The notes under the pieces: generated by a model
Told to the model about the DNA's origin: nothing
Seen by the model: only the letters and a program-made list of their open reading frames with translations
Database searches by the model: none
Shown here: one piece after another, positions 36,916-46,053 of the stretch
How positions within the stretch are numbered: position 1 is the stretch's first letter
Layout: every line of letters begins with the position of its first letter
Translations under genes and position numbers: made by a program
Source: Roseivivax sp. THAF197b
GTDB taxonomy: Bacteria > Pseudomonadota > Alphaproteobacteria > Rhodobacterales > Rhodobacteraceae
Direction of reading: 5' to 3'
Assembly: GCF_009363255.1 (NCBI RefSeq)
Contig: NZ_CP045318.1
Span: 2,779,501-2,843,500 of the forward strand
DNA: 64,000 nucleotides

Positions 36916-38454
36916 TCAGAAGAGGCTGCCTTGTTCGGGCGGTTTCGCCTTTGGTTTCGATTTCGGGGCCGTGCCGCCAAGGCGCAGCGTCCCGTCCTGG
37001 AACTCGATCTCGAGCCCGCTTGCGGCTTCTGCGGCGGCCTTGGTCGTCGTCACCTGGCCGTCTCCGCGCACAACCGCGTAGCCGCGCGCGAGCGTCGCCT
37101 TGTAGCTCAGCGTCTCGTTGAGCCGCGCCACCGCGTCGAGCCGGTCGCGCTCCGTCCTGAGGCGCGTCTTTTGCGTGGTCTCAAGCTGGGCGGTGAGCGC
37201 GTCGAGGCGGGTGCGCGCCTCCGACACGCGAGCCGCGATGGGATCGATCCTGAGCCGGTCCGTGCGGCGGCCCAGCGCCTCGCGCTTTGTCGTGGTCAAG
37301 CGCGCCAAGGCCGGATCGAGCCGCGCGCCCCAGCTCTCCAGCATGCGCCGCGCCTCGGCACTGCGCGCGCGCAGGCTCGACGGGCGCAGCGCGCCAGCCG
37401 TCTCGGACAATGTCACGCGCCGCGTCTGCACCCCGCGTATGAGCGCGGCAGGCAGCCGGTCCGAGGCCGTATCAAGCCGCTGGCGCGCCGTCTCCAGAAG
37501 GGTCTCGGGGCGCGGCAGAGCCCGGGCCAGATCGCCCACACGCTGCGCCCTGAGTTCCAGCCGCTGACTCACCGCCCGGCTGAGGCGCGCCTGCATCTCG
37601 TCCGACCAGACCAGAAGATCGCGCCGCACCGGCACCGCCATCTCGGCCGCCGCCGTGGGTGTGGGCGCGCGCCGGTCAGCGGCGAAATCGATGAGCGTCG
37701 TGTCCGTCTCGTGCCCCACGGCCGAAATGAGCGGGATGTCGGACGCCGCCGCCGCGCGCACCACCGCTTCCTCGTTGAAGCCCCACAGATCCTCGACCGA
37801 GCCGCCGCCCCGCGCCACGATCAGAACATCGGGCCGGGGCAGCGCGCCGCCGGGTGTGAGCGCGTTGAAGCCCTGGATCGCACGCGCCACCTCGGGCGCA
37901 CAGGCCTGGCCCTGCACCGCCACCGGCCAGATCAGCACCTTGCGCGGAAACCGGTCGCGCAGCCGGTGCAGGATGTCGCGGATCACGGCACCCGAGGGCG
38001 AAGTCACAACGCCGATCACCTCGGGCAGGAAGGGAATGGGCTGCTTTCGCCCCTCGTCGAAGAGCCCCTCGCCCGCGAGCATCTTGCGCCGCTTCTCCAG
38101 CATCGCCATCAGCGCGCCCATGCCTGCAGGTCGGATCTCCTCGATCACCACCTGGTACTTCGACTGGCCCGGGAAGGTCGTCAGACGACCGATGGCGATC
38201 ACCTCCATGCCTTCCTCGGGCTGGGTGTCCTGGCGCGCGGCGACCCCTTTCCACATCACGCCCGAAATGACCGAGCGGTCGTCCTTGAGATCGAGATAGA
38301 CATGCCCCGAGCGCGGCCGCGAGACGCGCCCGACCTCGCCCCGGATGCGCACATGGCCGAACTCGCCCTCGATGACGCGCTTCACCGCGCCCGAGATCTC
38401 CGAGACGGTGAATTCGGGTGTGTTGCCGGTCTCGTCGCCCTCGATCAGATCCAT
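36916..38454 (-). CDS. xseA: Exodeoxyribonuclease VII large subunit
   Basis: 512-residue subunit of the single-strand nuclease ExoVII. The N-terminal OB-fold is at about residues 15-110 ([30 protein letters not shown]). The catalytic domain shows [31 protein letters not shown] and [24 protein letters not shown] long coiled-coil segment and the C-terminal [10 protein letters not shown] follow. The start is ATG at 38454; the frame open upstream runs over the purD start and is not used. It is divergent from purD by 76 bp. Confidence 0.95.
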   Translation of the reverse strand: MDLIEGDETGNTPEFTVSEISGAVKRVIEGEFGHVRIRGEVGRVSRPRSGHVYLDLKDDRSVISGVMWKGVAARQDTQPEEGMEVIAIGRLTTFPGQSKYQVVIEEIRPAGMGALMAMLEKRRKMLAGEGLFDEGRKQPIPFLPEVIGVVTSPSGAVIRDILHRLRDRFPRKVLIWPVAVQGQACAPEVARAIQGFNALTPGGALPRPDVLIVARGGGSVEDLWGFNEEAVVRAAAASDIPLISAVGHETDTTLIDFAADRRAPTPTAAAEMAVPVRRDLLVWSDEMQARLSRAVSQRLELRAQRVGDLARALPRPETLLETARQRLDTASDRLPAALIRGVQTRRVTLSETAGALRPSSLRARSAEARRMLESWGARLDPALARLTTTKREALGRRTDRLRIDPIAARVSEARTRLDALTAQLETTQKTRLRTERDRLDAVARLNETLSYKATLARGYAVVRGDGQVTTTKAAAEAASGLEIEFQDGTLRLGGTAPKSKPKAKPPEQGSLF

Positions 38455-38530
38455 CGCCTGCCTCGCTTGTGTCTTGCCCGGCACGATCCTAGAACGCGGG
38501 GCAGCGCGGGACAATCGGAAGGGCCGGATC

Positions 38531-39808
38531 GTGAACATCCTTATCTTGGGCGGCGGCGGACGCGAGCATGCGCTGGCCTGGGCCGTGATGCAGAACCCCA
38601 AATGCGACAAGCTGATCGTGGCGCCGGGCAATGCCGGAATCGCCGAGATCGCCACCTGCGCCACGCTCGACATCGAGGATGGCGGCGCGGTGTGCGAATT
38701 TGCGGGCGAGAACGCGATCGATCTCGTGATCATCGGACCCGAAGCGCCCCTGGCCGCGGGCGTCGCGGATGCCCTGCGCGAGGCGCGCATTCCGGTCTTC
38801 GGGCCAGGCCGGGCAGCAGCGGAACTCGAGGCGTCGAAAGCGTTCACCAAGGCCATCTGCGATTCCTGCGGAGCCCCAACCGCCGCCTATGCGCATTTCA
38901 GCGACCATGACGCCGCGCGTGCCTACGTTCAGGCGCAAACCCTGCCCATCGTGATCAAGGCGGACGGCCTGGCCGCAGGCAAGGGGGTGGTGATTGCAGA
39001 GACCCTGCCCGAGGCCGAAGCCGCCCTTGATGACATGTTCGGCGGGGCCTTTGGGGAGGCGGGCGCCGAAGTCGTGATCGAGGAATTCATGCAGGGCGAG
39101 GAAGCCTCCTTCTTCGTGCTGGTCGATGGCACGGATGTGCTGCCCATCGGCACGGCGCAGGACCACAAGCGCGTCGGCGAAGGCGATACCGGCCCCAATA
39201 CGGGCGGGATGGGCGCCTATTCCCCGGCCCCGATCATGACCCCCGACGTGACCGAAGCCGCGCTTGAGCGGATCATCCGCCCCACGGTGGCGGAAATGGC
39301 CCGTCGCGGCACGCCCTATCATGGCGTGCTATATGCCGGCCTGATGATCTCGGACGGCCAGCCGCGATTGGTCGAATACAATGTCCGCTTCGGCGATCCC
39401 GAAACGCAGGTCCTGATGATGCGGCTCGGCGCGCAGGCGCTCGATGTCATGCAGGCCTGTGCGGAGGGCCGCCTGTCCGATCACGATGTGACCTGGGCCG
39501 ACGATCACGCGATGACGGTGGTCCTCGCGGCGAAAGGCTATCCCGGCGCCTACACGAAAGGCACGGCCATCGGCGGGCTCGAAGCCCTGCCCGAGGACAG
39601 CTTCCACATGACCTTTCATGCGGGCACCGCAAGGAAGGACGGGAAAACCGTGGCATCAGGCGGCCGCGTCCTGAACGCGACAGCCCGCGGCGCGACCCTG
39701 TCGGAGGCGCGGGACCGTGCCTATGCGCTTGTCGACGCGATCGATTGGGAAGACGGGTTCTGCCGCCGCGATATCGGCTGGCGCGCGCTTGCAGACAGCG
39801 ACGGCTAA
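38531..39808 (+). CDS. purD: Phosphoribosylamine-glycine ligase
   Basis: 425-residue ATP-grasp enzyme of purine biosynthesis that joins glycine to phosphoribosylamine. It starts at GTG with AAGGGC upstream. The N-terminus is [20 protein letters not shown]-grasp motifs include [18 protein letters not shown] near residue 140, [11 protein letters not shown], and [15 protein letters not shown] near residue 225. It is divergent from xseA. Repeat copy A2 follows its stop in reverse. Confidence 0.96.
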   Translation: MNILILGGGGREHALAWAVMQNPKCDKLIVAPGNAGIAEIATCATLDIEDGGAVCEFAGENAIDLVIIGPEAPLAAGVADALREARIPVFGPGRAAAELEASKAFTKAICDSCGAPTAAYAHFSDHDAARAYVQAQTLPIVIKADGLAAGKGVVIAETLPEAEAALDDMFGGAFGEAGAEVVIEEFMQGEEASFFVLVDGTDVLPIGTAQDHKRVGEGDTGPNTGGMGAYSPAPIMTPDVTEAALERIIRPTVAEMARRGTPYHGVLYAGLMISDGQPRLVEYNVRFGDPETQVLMMRLGAQALDVMQACAEGRLSDHDVTWADDHAMTVVLAAKGYPGAYTKGTAIGGLEALPEDSFHMTFHAGTARKDGKTVASGGRVLNATARGATLSEARDRAYALVDAIDWEDGFCRRDIGWRALADSDG

Positions 39809-39836
39809 GGCGCGGCGCGGCGTCCTTCCGACGCTT

Positions 39837-40005
39837 TAGCGGACCCCGCATTCAGGCCCCGCCCTGCTTTTCATCAAAAGCGCCCCCTCTTGCGCTTCAC
39901 CTTTCCGGAAACACGCGCAGGGGTTTGGGGGCAAAAAGCCCCCAACTGCCTGATGATCGGAACGATCAGCGGGCCAGACATGCGCAAGGCCCCAAGGGGC
40001 CTTGC
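39837..40005 (-). repeat. Repeat family A, copy 2 (3' end of the qor-like gene)
   Basis: Read on the minus strand it has the same plan as copy 1. It starts with a hairpin (GCAAGGCCCC/GGGGCCTTGC, 39984-40005), then TGCGCATGTCTGGCCCG (39986-39970). A hairpin TTGGGGGC/GCCCCCAA follows (39925-39945, T-rich loop), then CGGAAAGGTGAAGCGCAAG (39907-39889) and TGCGGGGTCCGCTA (39850-39837). The gap between the last two blocks is 38 bp here and 39 bp in copy 1. It fills the convergent gap between purD and the oxidoreductase gene. Confidence 0.8.
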
Positions 40006-40014
40006 ACCGCTGGA

Positions 40015-40989
40015 TCAGAGGGTCAGGATCGTAGAGCCTGTGGTCTTTCGCGCCTCGAGCGTCCGATGCGCATCCGCCACATCCTCGAGCGCGAAGCGTT
40101 GATCGATGCGGATCTTCACCGCGCCGCTTTCCACCTTGTCGAAGAGCATGGCCGCCATCTCCTGGCAGGTTGCGTGATCGGCGATATGCGTGAAGAGCGT
40201 CGGGCGTGTGATCTTGAGCGAACCCTTGGGGCCCAGCTCGCCGATATTGAACGGCGGGACCGGACCCGAGGCATTGCCGAAGGAGATCATCATGCCCAAG
40301 GGGCGCAGCGAGTTCAGAGAGCCTTCGAACGTGTCGGCGCCCACCGCATCCATGACCACATGCACACCCTTGCCGTCCGTCAGCTCCTGCACCTTGGCCG
40401 CCCAGTCGCCATCGCGGTAATTGATGCAGGCATCCGCGCCGTGATCGAGCGCAAGCTGGCACTTTTCATCCGTGCCCGCCGTGCCGATCAGGCGGATGCC
40501 CTCGGACTTGGCCCATTGGCAGGCGATGAGGCCCACGCCGCCTGCCGCCGCGTGAAAGAGCACGGTGTCGCCTTTCGCAATCGGGGTGGTGCGATGAAAC
40601 AGGTATTGCGTGGTCAGCCCCTGCAACATCATCGCGGCACCGGTGTCGAAATCGATGCCGTCGGGCAGCTTGCAGACCTGTGCCGCGGGCATGACGCGCG
40701 CTTCGCAATAGGCGCCCGGCGGCTGTGCTGCATAGGCCGCGCGGTCGCCCTCTTTCAGATGCGTCACACCCTCGCCCACCGCCTCGATCACGCCTGCGGC
40801 TTCCATGCCCAGCGCCTGCGGCAGCTGCATCGGGTAGAGCCCGGTGCGCTGATAGACATCGATGAAGTTGAGGCCCGCCGCCTCGTGTCGGATCCGCACC
40901 TCGCCCGGACCGGGATCGCCCACCTCGCGGTCCACGACCTTGAAGACCTCGGGGCCCCCATGTTCCTCGATGATCACTGTCCGCGCCAT
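40015..40989 (-). CDS. NAD(P)H:quinone oxidoreductase (zinc-free MDR family)
   Basis: 324-residue medium-chain reductase of the Qor type. The GroES-like N-terminal domain shows GLNFIDVYQRTGLYPMQLPQALGMEAAGVI. The nucleotide-binding domain shows TVLFHAAAGGVGLIACQWAK near residue 145. The zinc-binding cysteines of alcohol dehydrogenases are absent. It is the last gene of a leftward set with the TylF-like methyltransferase (1-bp gap) and a second MDR enzyme. Confidence 0.88.
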   Translation of the reverse strand: MARTVIIEEHGGPEVFKVVDREVGDPGPGEVRIRHEAAGLNFIDVYQRTGLYPMQLPQALGMEAAGVIEAVGEGVTHLKEGDRAAYAAQPPGAYCEARVMPAAQVCKLPDGIDFDTGAAMMLQGLTTQYLFHRTTPIAKGDTVLFHAAAGGVGLIACQWAKSEGIRLIGTAGTDEKCQLALDHGADACINYRDGDWAAKVQELTDGKGVHVVMDAVGADTFEGSLNSLRPLGMMISFGNASGPVPPFNIGELGPKGSLKITRPTLFTHIADHATCQEMAAMLFDKVESGAVKIRIDQRFALEDVADAHRTLEARKTTGSTILTL

Positions 40990-40990
40990 G

Positions 40991-41662
40991 TCACGTCTCC
41001 CCTTTGTCTTTCAGAATTTCGATCCCGACCGCCTGTTCGGAAAAGGCCAGGAACCTGTATGCGCCGTCAGGTAGCACCTCCTGCAGCGCTTTCCATTCGT
41101 GATGTCGCCAGCCCGGATAGCCGTAAAGCTCGTCGAACAACAAGACGGTCCCGCGCACGAGCCGCGGACGCAGCGCCTCCAGCACGAAGCGCGTGGGCGT
41201 GTAGGTGTCGAGATCGAGATGCGCGAAGAGGATCGGGGCGCTCCCCTGATCCGCAAGCCAGCCCGGCACGGTGTCCTGCACCCAGCCCTTCACCAGCCGA
41301 ACATTGGCGGCCACTTCCGGCAATTGACCACGCAGCGTGAAGCGCCCCGCTTGCCCGCCCTTGGCGTGACCGGTCCAGTCCTCTTCCAGCCCCTCGAAAC
41401 TGTCGAAGCCCCAGATGATGGCGTCCGGCAATTGCTTGGCAAAGAGGTTCACGCCGTGCCCGCGCCAGACGCCGAACTCGGCGAAAAGCCCGTCCGCGCC
41501 ACGCCGCGCCACGGCCTGTGCGAGGCAATATTTCCGGATTTGCCGCTTTTCGGAAAACAGCATCGCGCCCGACATGGCCTCGCGGAAGGTCTCGAAACTG
41601 TCCTGCACGGACCACTCGACCAGAAGATCGAGCGGGCTCCGCTGCGGCCCCTCCTCGCCCAT
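40991..41662 (-). CDS. TylF/MycF-like O-methyltransferase
   Basis: 223-residue SAM-dependent methyltransferase resembling the macrocin O-methyltransferase family. Visible features are FAEFGVWRGHGVNLFAKQLPD (SAM loop near residue 60), WGFDSFEGLEEDW near 85, and ILFAHLDLDTYTPTRFVLEALRPRL near 145 with metal-binding aspartates. TylF methylates sugars in macrolides; the free-standing bacterial homologues are mostly uncharacterised. It lies between two quinone oxidoreductases with 1-bp gaps, so it is co-transcribed. Confidence 0.82.
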   Translation of the reverse strand: MGEEGPQRSPLDLLVEWSVQDSFETFREAMSGAMLFSEKRQIRKYCLAQAVARRGADGLFAEFGVWRGHGVNLFAKQLPDAIIWGFDSFEGLEEDWTGHAKGGQAGRFTLRGQLPEVAANVRLVKGWVQDTVPGWLADQGSAPILFAHLDLDTYTPTRFVLEALRPRLVRGTVLLFDELYGYPGWRHHEWKALQEVLPDGAYRFLAFSEQAVGIEILKDKGET

Positions 41663-41663
41663 G

Positions 41664-42650
41664 TCAGCCGCCGACCTTCAGGACGATCTTCCCGATATGA
41701 CCCGAGCCCTCCATCCGCGCATGGGCCGCTACGGCCTCCGCCAGCGGAAACTCCGAATCCATCACCGGTCCGATCCGGCCTGCGTCGAGAAGCGGCCAGA
41801 CCTCGCGGCTGAGCGCCTCTGCGATCCGCGCCTTGGCGAGATCCGATTGCGGGCGCAGGGTCGAGCCCGTGATCGTCAGCCGCCGGGTCATGACCTGCGC
41901 GAAGTTCATCTCGACCTTGGGGCCTCCCAGAAAGGCGATCTGCACAAGCCGACCGTCATCCGCGAGCGCCTTGATGTTGCGCGGGATGTAATCGCCGCCG
42001 ACCATGTCGAGGATCAGATCCGCGCCGCCCTCCGCGCGCAGCACTTGCACGAAATCCTCTTCGCGATAATTGATCGCGCGCTCGGCCCCGAGATCGAGAC
42101 AGGCCTGGCACTTGTCGGCAGAGCCTGCGGTGGCAAAGACCCGCGCGCCCATCTGGCGGGCAAGCTGAATGGCCGTGGTGCCGATGCCGGACGATCCGCC
42201 ATGAACGAGGAAGCGTTCCCCGCCCTGGAGGTTGCCGCGCTGGAACACGTTCGACCAGACGGTGAAATATGTCTCCGGCAGGCAGGCCGCTTCCTTCAAC
42301 CCGAGCCCTTCAGGCACGGGCAGGCAATGCGCGGCCTGCGTCACGGCATATTCGGCATATCCGCCGCCGGGCAGAAGCGCACAGACCTGATCGCCCAAGG
42401 CCACGCCCTCGGCGCCCGGGCCCATCGCCACGACCTCGCCCGAGGCCTCGAGTCCTGGCAGGTCGGACGCATCGGGCGGCGGGTCATACATGCCCGCACG
42501 CTGCAACGCATCGGGCCGGTTCACCCCGGCATAGGCGATCTTCAGAAGCACCTGACCATGGCCCGGCTCGGGCCGGGGCCGCGTGACCGGGGTCAGGACC
42601 TCTGGGCCGCCGGCCTTTGCGATCTCAACCGCGCGCATCGTCTCTGTCAT
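41664..42650 (-). CDS. NAD(P)H quinone oxidoreductase, PIG3 family
   Basis: 328-residue MDR enzyme. GVNRPDALQRAGMYDPPPDASDLPGLEASGEVVAMG and LPETYFTVWSNVFQRGNLQGGERFLVHGGSSGIGTTAIQLARQMG are characteristic of TP53I3-like quinone reductases. The start is ATG at 42650, six bases after GGGAG; an ATG two codons earlier lacks spacing. It is first in a three-gene leftward operon with the methyltransferase and a second MDR enzyme. Confidence 0.88.
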   Translation of the reverse strand: MTETMRAVEIAKAGGPEVLTPVTRPRPEPGHGQVLLKIAYAGVNRPDALQRAGMYDPPPDASDLPGLEASGEVVAMGPGAEGVALGDQVCALLPGGGYAEYAVTQAAHCLPVPEGLGLKEAACLPETYFTVWSNVFQRGNLQGGERFLVHGGSSGIGTTAIQLARQMGARVFATAGSADKCQACLDLGAERAINYREEDFVQVLRAEGGADLILDMVGGDYIPRNIKALADDGRLVQIAFLGGPKVEMNFAQVMTRRLTITGSTLRPQSDLAKARIAEALSREVWPLLDAGRIGPVMDSEFPLAEAVAAHARMEGSGHIGKIVLKVGG

Positions 42651-42755
42651 CGTCATCTCCCGTCGGTGTCGGCCGACCTTGGCCTTTGCCCGCGCCGGAG
42701 ACAAGCCGCCCATCCGGCGATTGCCCTTGGCCGCGCATCCGCTAGAACGGCAAGC

Positions 42756-43091
42756 ATGATGATGATGCTTTCCTTCGCGGCGAACCTCGCAATTGGCCTT
42801 CTGGCACTTTGGGGCCTGTGGCGCGGCGTGCCGGACATGCGCGGTGCGCTTGGCCCGGACAGCCCGTCGCGGCGGCTCCTGGCGGCGATCCTCGCCACGC
42901 TGGTCTGCGCCTCGATCGCAGGGCTCGGACGGCCCGACAAGGCCGCTGAAATCGCCCATACGCTTTTCCCGCTGCAGATCCTCGCGACGCTGATCGCGCT
43001 GCCGCTACTGGGCCTCAAGGCGCGGGCCGCGCAGATCGCGGGCGCATTGGCCCTTCTTCACCTCGTGACGATGGTGACGCTTTACAGCTGA
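42756..43091 (+). CDS. Small hydrophobic membrane protein
   Basis: 111-residue protein beginning with four consecutive ATG codons, so the exact start is ambiguous. Three or four hydrophobic segments are seen (LSFAANLAIGLLALWGLWRG, LLAAILATLVCASIAGLG, LFPLQILATLIALPLLGL, QIAGALALLHLVTMVTL). No family is recognised. Its last 10 bp overlap the 3' end of the COQ9 gene. Confidence 0.6.
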   Translation: MMMMLSFAANLAIGLLALWGLWRGVPDMRGALGPDSPSRRLLAAILATLVCASIAGLGRPDKAAEIAHTLFPLQILATLIALPLLGLKARAAQIAGALALLHLVTMVTLYS

Positions 43092-43780
43092 GCGTCGCTC
43101 TCGCGCTGGCCCGGCACGTCGTCCCGACGCTTCGGCGCCTTGATCGCGGAGGCCAGCTGCGCAGGCCCCGCCATCAGCTTCGACAGAAGCGGATTGTCGC
43201 GGAAGACCGATTTGGCCTTCTCGATCTGCATCACGTCGTTGATCCGCCGGTCGAGGAATTCCCAGGTCGCCTGGTTGTCGATCGAATCGTCGCCCAGCCA
43301 GAAGAGCACGGTGGCCGAATAAACACCCGAGAGCGTCGCGCGCTTCGTATACCAGTTCAGATCGTCGGAATTGTCGCCAAGCGCGGTCCAGATCGCATCC
43401 GCGGTGCCCCAGATCGCGCGCGCCCCGTCCGGCGCATAGGGCGGCAGCGAGAAGAGCGTGGTGCCCCGGCGCACTGCCTCGCGATCCTCCGCAACCTCGA
43501 TCCGGGTGCGCACGGCAAAGGCCACCCTGTCGCGGAAGCGGATGTTCGACAGGTCCGCTTCCTTCAGCTTTTCCACCATTTGCGCGTCGCCCCGGCGGTG
43601 AAAGGCCAGCGCCAGATCGACCGCGCCGCGCGGGAAGAGCGCCTTGGCAACGGTCGGCGAGACATCGGCGTCGGCAATCGCCGCGCGAAAGGTGGTCTCC
43701 GTCCAGCCATCGAACGGCACATGCATCAATGCCGCGTCGATCAGTTTTTCGGTCGGATCGTCTTGCAGATTGTCTTGCAT
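43082..43780 (-). CDS. COQ9-family ubiquinone biosynthesis protein
   Basis: 232-residue helical protein. The COQ9 core is visible: ALMHVPFDGWTETTFRAAIADADVSPTVAKALFPRGAVDLALAFHRRGD near the N-terminus, and WYTKRATLSGVYSATVLFWLGDDS near residue 140. COQ9 has a TetR-like fold that binds lipids and presents intermediates to COQ7 (known from eukaryotes). Found mainly in alphaproteobacteria and mitochondria. It is a single gene divergent from rpsU. Confidence 0.9.
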   Translation of the reverse strand: MQDNLQDDPTEKLIDAALMHVPFDGWTETTFRAAIADADVSPTVAKALFPRGAVDLALAFHRRGDAQMVEKLKEADLSNIRFRDRVAFAVRTRIEVAEDREAVRRGTTLFSLPPYAPDGARAIWGTADAIWTALGDNSDDLNWYTKRATLSGVYSATVLFWLGDDSIDNQATWEFLDRRINDVMQIEKAKSVFRDNPLLSKLMAGPAQLASAIKAPKRRDDVPGQRESDAQL

Positions 43781-43813
43781 GATCGGGGCCTCCGGGGCTG
43801 GTTCGGTGTCCTA

Positions 43814-43842
43814 TGGACAAGATAGGAGCGCTTTGCTATACG
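43814..43842 (+). promoter_or_regulatory. Candidate rpsU promoter
   Basis: TGGACA (43814-43819) and TATACG (43837-43842) are separated by exactly 17 bp. The match to the RpoD consensus is good for one mismatch in the -35 box. It lies about 50 bp before the rpsU start. Confidence 0.6.
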
Positions 43843-43893
43843 GCCACCTCCTGCAAATATTGCAACTCAATCTAGGAAGGTGGTGACAACCAC

Positions 43894-44100
43894 ATGCAGG
43901 TTAGTGTTCGCGACAACAACGTCGATCAGGCGCTTCGTGCCCTGAAAAAGAAGCTGCAGCGCGAGGGCGTGTTCCGTGAAATGAAGCTTCGGCAGCATTT
44001 CGAGAAACCGTCCGAGAAGAAAGCGCGCGAGAAGGCTGAAGCGATCCGCCGTGCGCGCAAGCTGGCGCGCAAGAAGGCGCAGCGCGAAGGCATGATGTAA
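43894..44100 (+). CDS. rpsU: 30S ribosomal protein S21
   Basis: 68-residue highly basic protein. The family N-terminus [41 protein letters not shown] is visible, and a Lys/Arg-rich tail follows. S21 supports initiation at the 16S 3' end. A ribosome site GGAAGG precedes it. It has its own promoter and terminator, so it is not part of the dnaG-rpoD operon as in enterobacteria. Confidence 0.96.
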   Translation: MQVSVRDNNVDQALRALKKKLQREGVFREMKLRQHFEKPSEKKAREKAEAIRRARKLARKKAQREGMM

Positions 44101-44140
44101 GCTTTTGGACACTTGGCAGCGCAAGCTGCCGGTTCAGACG

Positions 44141-44175
44141 ACCCCCGTCGGTAAAACCGGTCGGGGGTTTGTCGT
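44141..44175 (+). terminator. Terminator after rpsU
   Basis: ACCCCCG (44141-44147) pairs with CGGGGGT (44162-44168 region), with an extra GG/CC pairing through the loop. TTTGTCGTTTTT follows. A second small hairpin, GGCAGC-GCAA-GCTGCC, lies just upstream at 44115-44130. Confidence 0.75.
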
Positions 44176-44269
44176 TTTTGAGGCCTGGCATTTGGGCACG
44201 CCGTGCTCCGCAAAGGGGTTTGCGCGTGTGGGACCCCGTGATCGGATCGCCGCGTGCCGCGGCGACCCG

Positions 44270-44327
44270 CTGGAGGCTCTGCCTCCAGACCTCCGGAGGT
44301 ATTTATGGTCCGGTCGAGACAGGGGCG
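44270..44327 (+). repeat. Repeat family B, copy 1 (rpsU / GMC gap)
   Basis: Hairpin CTGGAGGC-TCT-GCCTCCAG (44270-44288), then the perfect palindrome ACCTCCGGAGGT (44289-44300). The 32-base core at 44296-44327 matches the reverse complement of 50078-50109 at 30 of 32 positions. The element ends 14 bp from the stop codon of the GMC gene. Confidence 0.8.
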
Positions 44328-44340
44328 CGGTGCGACGTCC

Positions 44341-45933
44341 TCAGCGTGCGTGCTCGAGGATCATGTCGGAGGCCTTCTCGGCGATCATCACCGTGGGCGC
44401 GTTGGTGTTGCCCGAGGTGATCGTCGGCATCACGCTCGCATCCACGACGCGCAAACCGCCGATCCCGCGGAGCCGCAGCGCGCCATCCACAGGGGCCGCG
44501 TCATCGCTGCCCATGCGTACCGTGCCCACCGGGTGGAAGATCGTCGTGCCGATATCGCCTGCCGCGCGCGCGAGCTCCGCGTCGGTCTCGAAGCCCGTGC
44601 CCGGTTTCATCTCCTCGGGCGCGTAGTGCGCAAGCGCAGGCTGCGCCATGATCCGGCGGGTGAGCCGGATCGCGTCGGCAGCCACGCGGCGGTCCCCCTC
44701 GGTCGAGAGGTAATTCGGCGCGATATCTGGAGAGGCGCGGAAATCCGGCGAGGTCAGCCGCACCGCGCCCCGGCTTTCGGGCCTGAGATTGCAGACGCTC
44801 GCGGTCATGGCGGGAAAATCGTGCAAGGGCTCCCCGAAGGCTCCGAGCGACAGGGGTTGCACGTGATATTCCAGATCCGGCGTTGCGAGATCCGGTCGGG
44901 ACTTGGCAAATGCGCCCAACTGCGAAGGCGCCATCGACATCGGCCCCGAGCGGGTCAGCGCGTATTCCAGCCCGATCCGGGCCTTGCCCAGCAGCGTGCT
45001 GGCCAGCGTGTTCAGCGTCTTGGCGCCGGTCAGCCGCCAGGAACAGCGGATCTGCAGATGGTCCTGCAGATTGCCACCGATCGCCGGGATATCGCGCAGC
45101 ACGTCGATGCCGTGATCCGCCAGATGCGCCGCAGGCCCCAGCCCAGAGAGTTGCAGGATATGCGGCGAGCCGATGGCACCGGCGCATAGGATGACCTCGG
45201 CCCGCGCCGTCGCGGTGCAGTCTGTGCCGTTCTGCTCGAAGACAACGCCGGTCGCGCGGCCCTCCTCGATCACCAGCCGCTTGACCTGCGCGTCCGTTTC
45301 CACCCGGAGCCGCCCCTCGGGCGCGCCTTTCAGGAAGGCCTTGGCCATGGAGACCCGCCAGCCGCGCTTCTGGCTCACGCGGAAATAGCCGACGCCCTCG
45401 TTGTTGCCGGTGTTGAAATCGGCCACTTTCGGGATGCCTGCCTCGGCCGCGGCCTCCATCCAATCGTCGAGCACGGTCCAGGACAGGCGCTGGTTCTCGA
45501 TCCGCCAGGGCCCGCCTGCACCGTGATGTTCGCTTTCGCCGTCGACGTAATCCTCGCTGCGTTTGAAATAGGGCAGCACGTCGTCCCAGCCCCAGCCGGC
45601 AAGGCCCATCTGGCGCCAGCCGTCATAATCGGCCGCCTGCCCGCGCAGATAGAGCATGCCGTTGATCGCCGAGCAGCCGCCCAGGATGCGCCCCCGCGGA
45701 TAGAGGAGCGCGCGGCCGTTCAGGCCCGGCTCTTCCCGGGTCTTGAACATCCAGTCGGTGCGCGGATTGCCGATGCAATAAAGGTATCCCATCGGGATAT
45801 GCACCCAGTGATAATTGTCGCGCCCGCCCGCTTCCAGAAGCGTCACCCGGTGGCCTGCATCCGCCAGCCTGCGCGCCACGACACAGCCCGCACTCCCGGC
45901 CCCGACGACCACGTAATCCGTTTCAATCCGCAT
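44341..45933 (-). CDS. GMC oxidoreductase, choline dehydrogenase-like
   Basis: 530-residue FAD enzyme. The ADP-binding motif VVGAGSAGCVVARRLADAG is at the N-terminus with LLEAGGRD following. GMC signature 1 is near residue 80 (YPRGRILGGCSAINGMLYLRG). GMC signature 2 is near 255 (GAIGSPHILQLSGLGP). The active-site histidine is in FHPVGTVRMG and the asparagine in GNTNAPTVMIAEKASDMIL. This matches BetA-type alcohol or choline dehydrogenases. It lies after the BCCT gene on the same strand, separated by a terminator. No betB is adjacent, so substrate is uncertain. Confidence 0.87.
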   Translation of the reverse strand: MRIETDYVVVGAGSAGCVVARRLADAGHRVTLLEAGGRDNYHWVHIPMGYLYCIGNPRTDWMFKTREEPGLNGRALLYPRGRILGGCSAINGMLYLRGQAADYDGWRQMGLAGWGWDDVLPYFKRSEDYVDGESEHHGAGGPWRIENQRLSWTVLDDWMEAAAEAGIPKVADFNTGNNEGVGYFRVSQKRGWRVSMAKAFLKGAPEGRLRVETDAQVKRLVIEEGRATGVVFEQNGTDCTATARAEVILCAGAIGSPHILQLSGLGPAAHLADHGIDVLRDIPAIGGNLQDHLQIRCSWRLTGAKTLNTLASTLLGKARIGLEYALTRSGPMSMAPSQLGAFAKSRPDLATPDLEYHVQPLSLGAFGEPLHDFPAMTASVCNLRPESRGAVRLTSPDFRASPDIAPNYLSTEGDRRVAADAIRLTRRIMAQPALAHYAPEEMKPGTGFETDAELARAAGDIGTTIFHPVGTVRMGSDDAAPVDGALRLRGIGGLRVVDASVMPTITSGNTNAPTVMIAEKASDMILEHAR

Positions 45934-45995
45934 AACGATCCTCCCGGCATAGAGATGTGCCGGATCGGCGCGTGGCGAACAAGGCAGGCAGACAG

Positions 45996-46028
45996 AAAAA
46001 CGCCCCGCCCGGTGGACCAGACGGGGCG
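45996..46028 (-). terminator. Terminator after the BCCT gene
   Basis: On the minus strand CGCCCCG (46028-46022) pairs with CGGGGCG (46007-46001) across a 14-base loop, and TTTTT (46000-45996) follows. It separates the transporter from the GMC gene. Confidence 0.75.
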
Positions 46029-46053
46029 CTAGAGGGTGCTTTTGCCTTGGGCG

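Noticed and set aside
39745..41340. 531-codon plus-strand frame across purD end and two minus-strand genes
   Set aside because: Spans a repeat-rich gap and antisense sequence; no conserved features.
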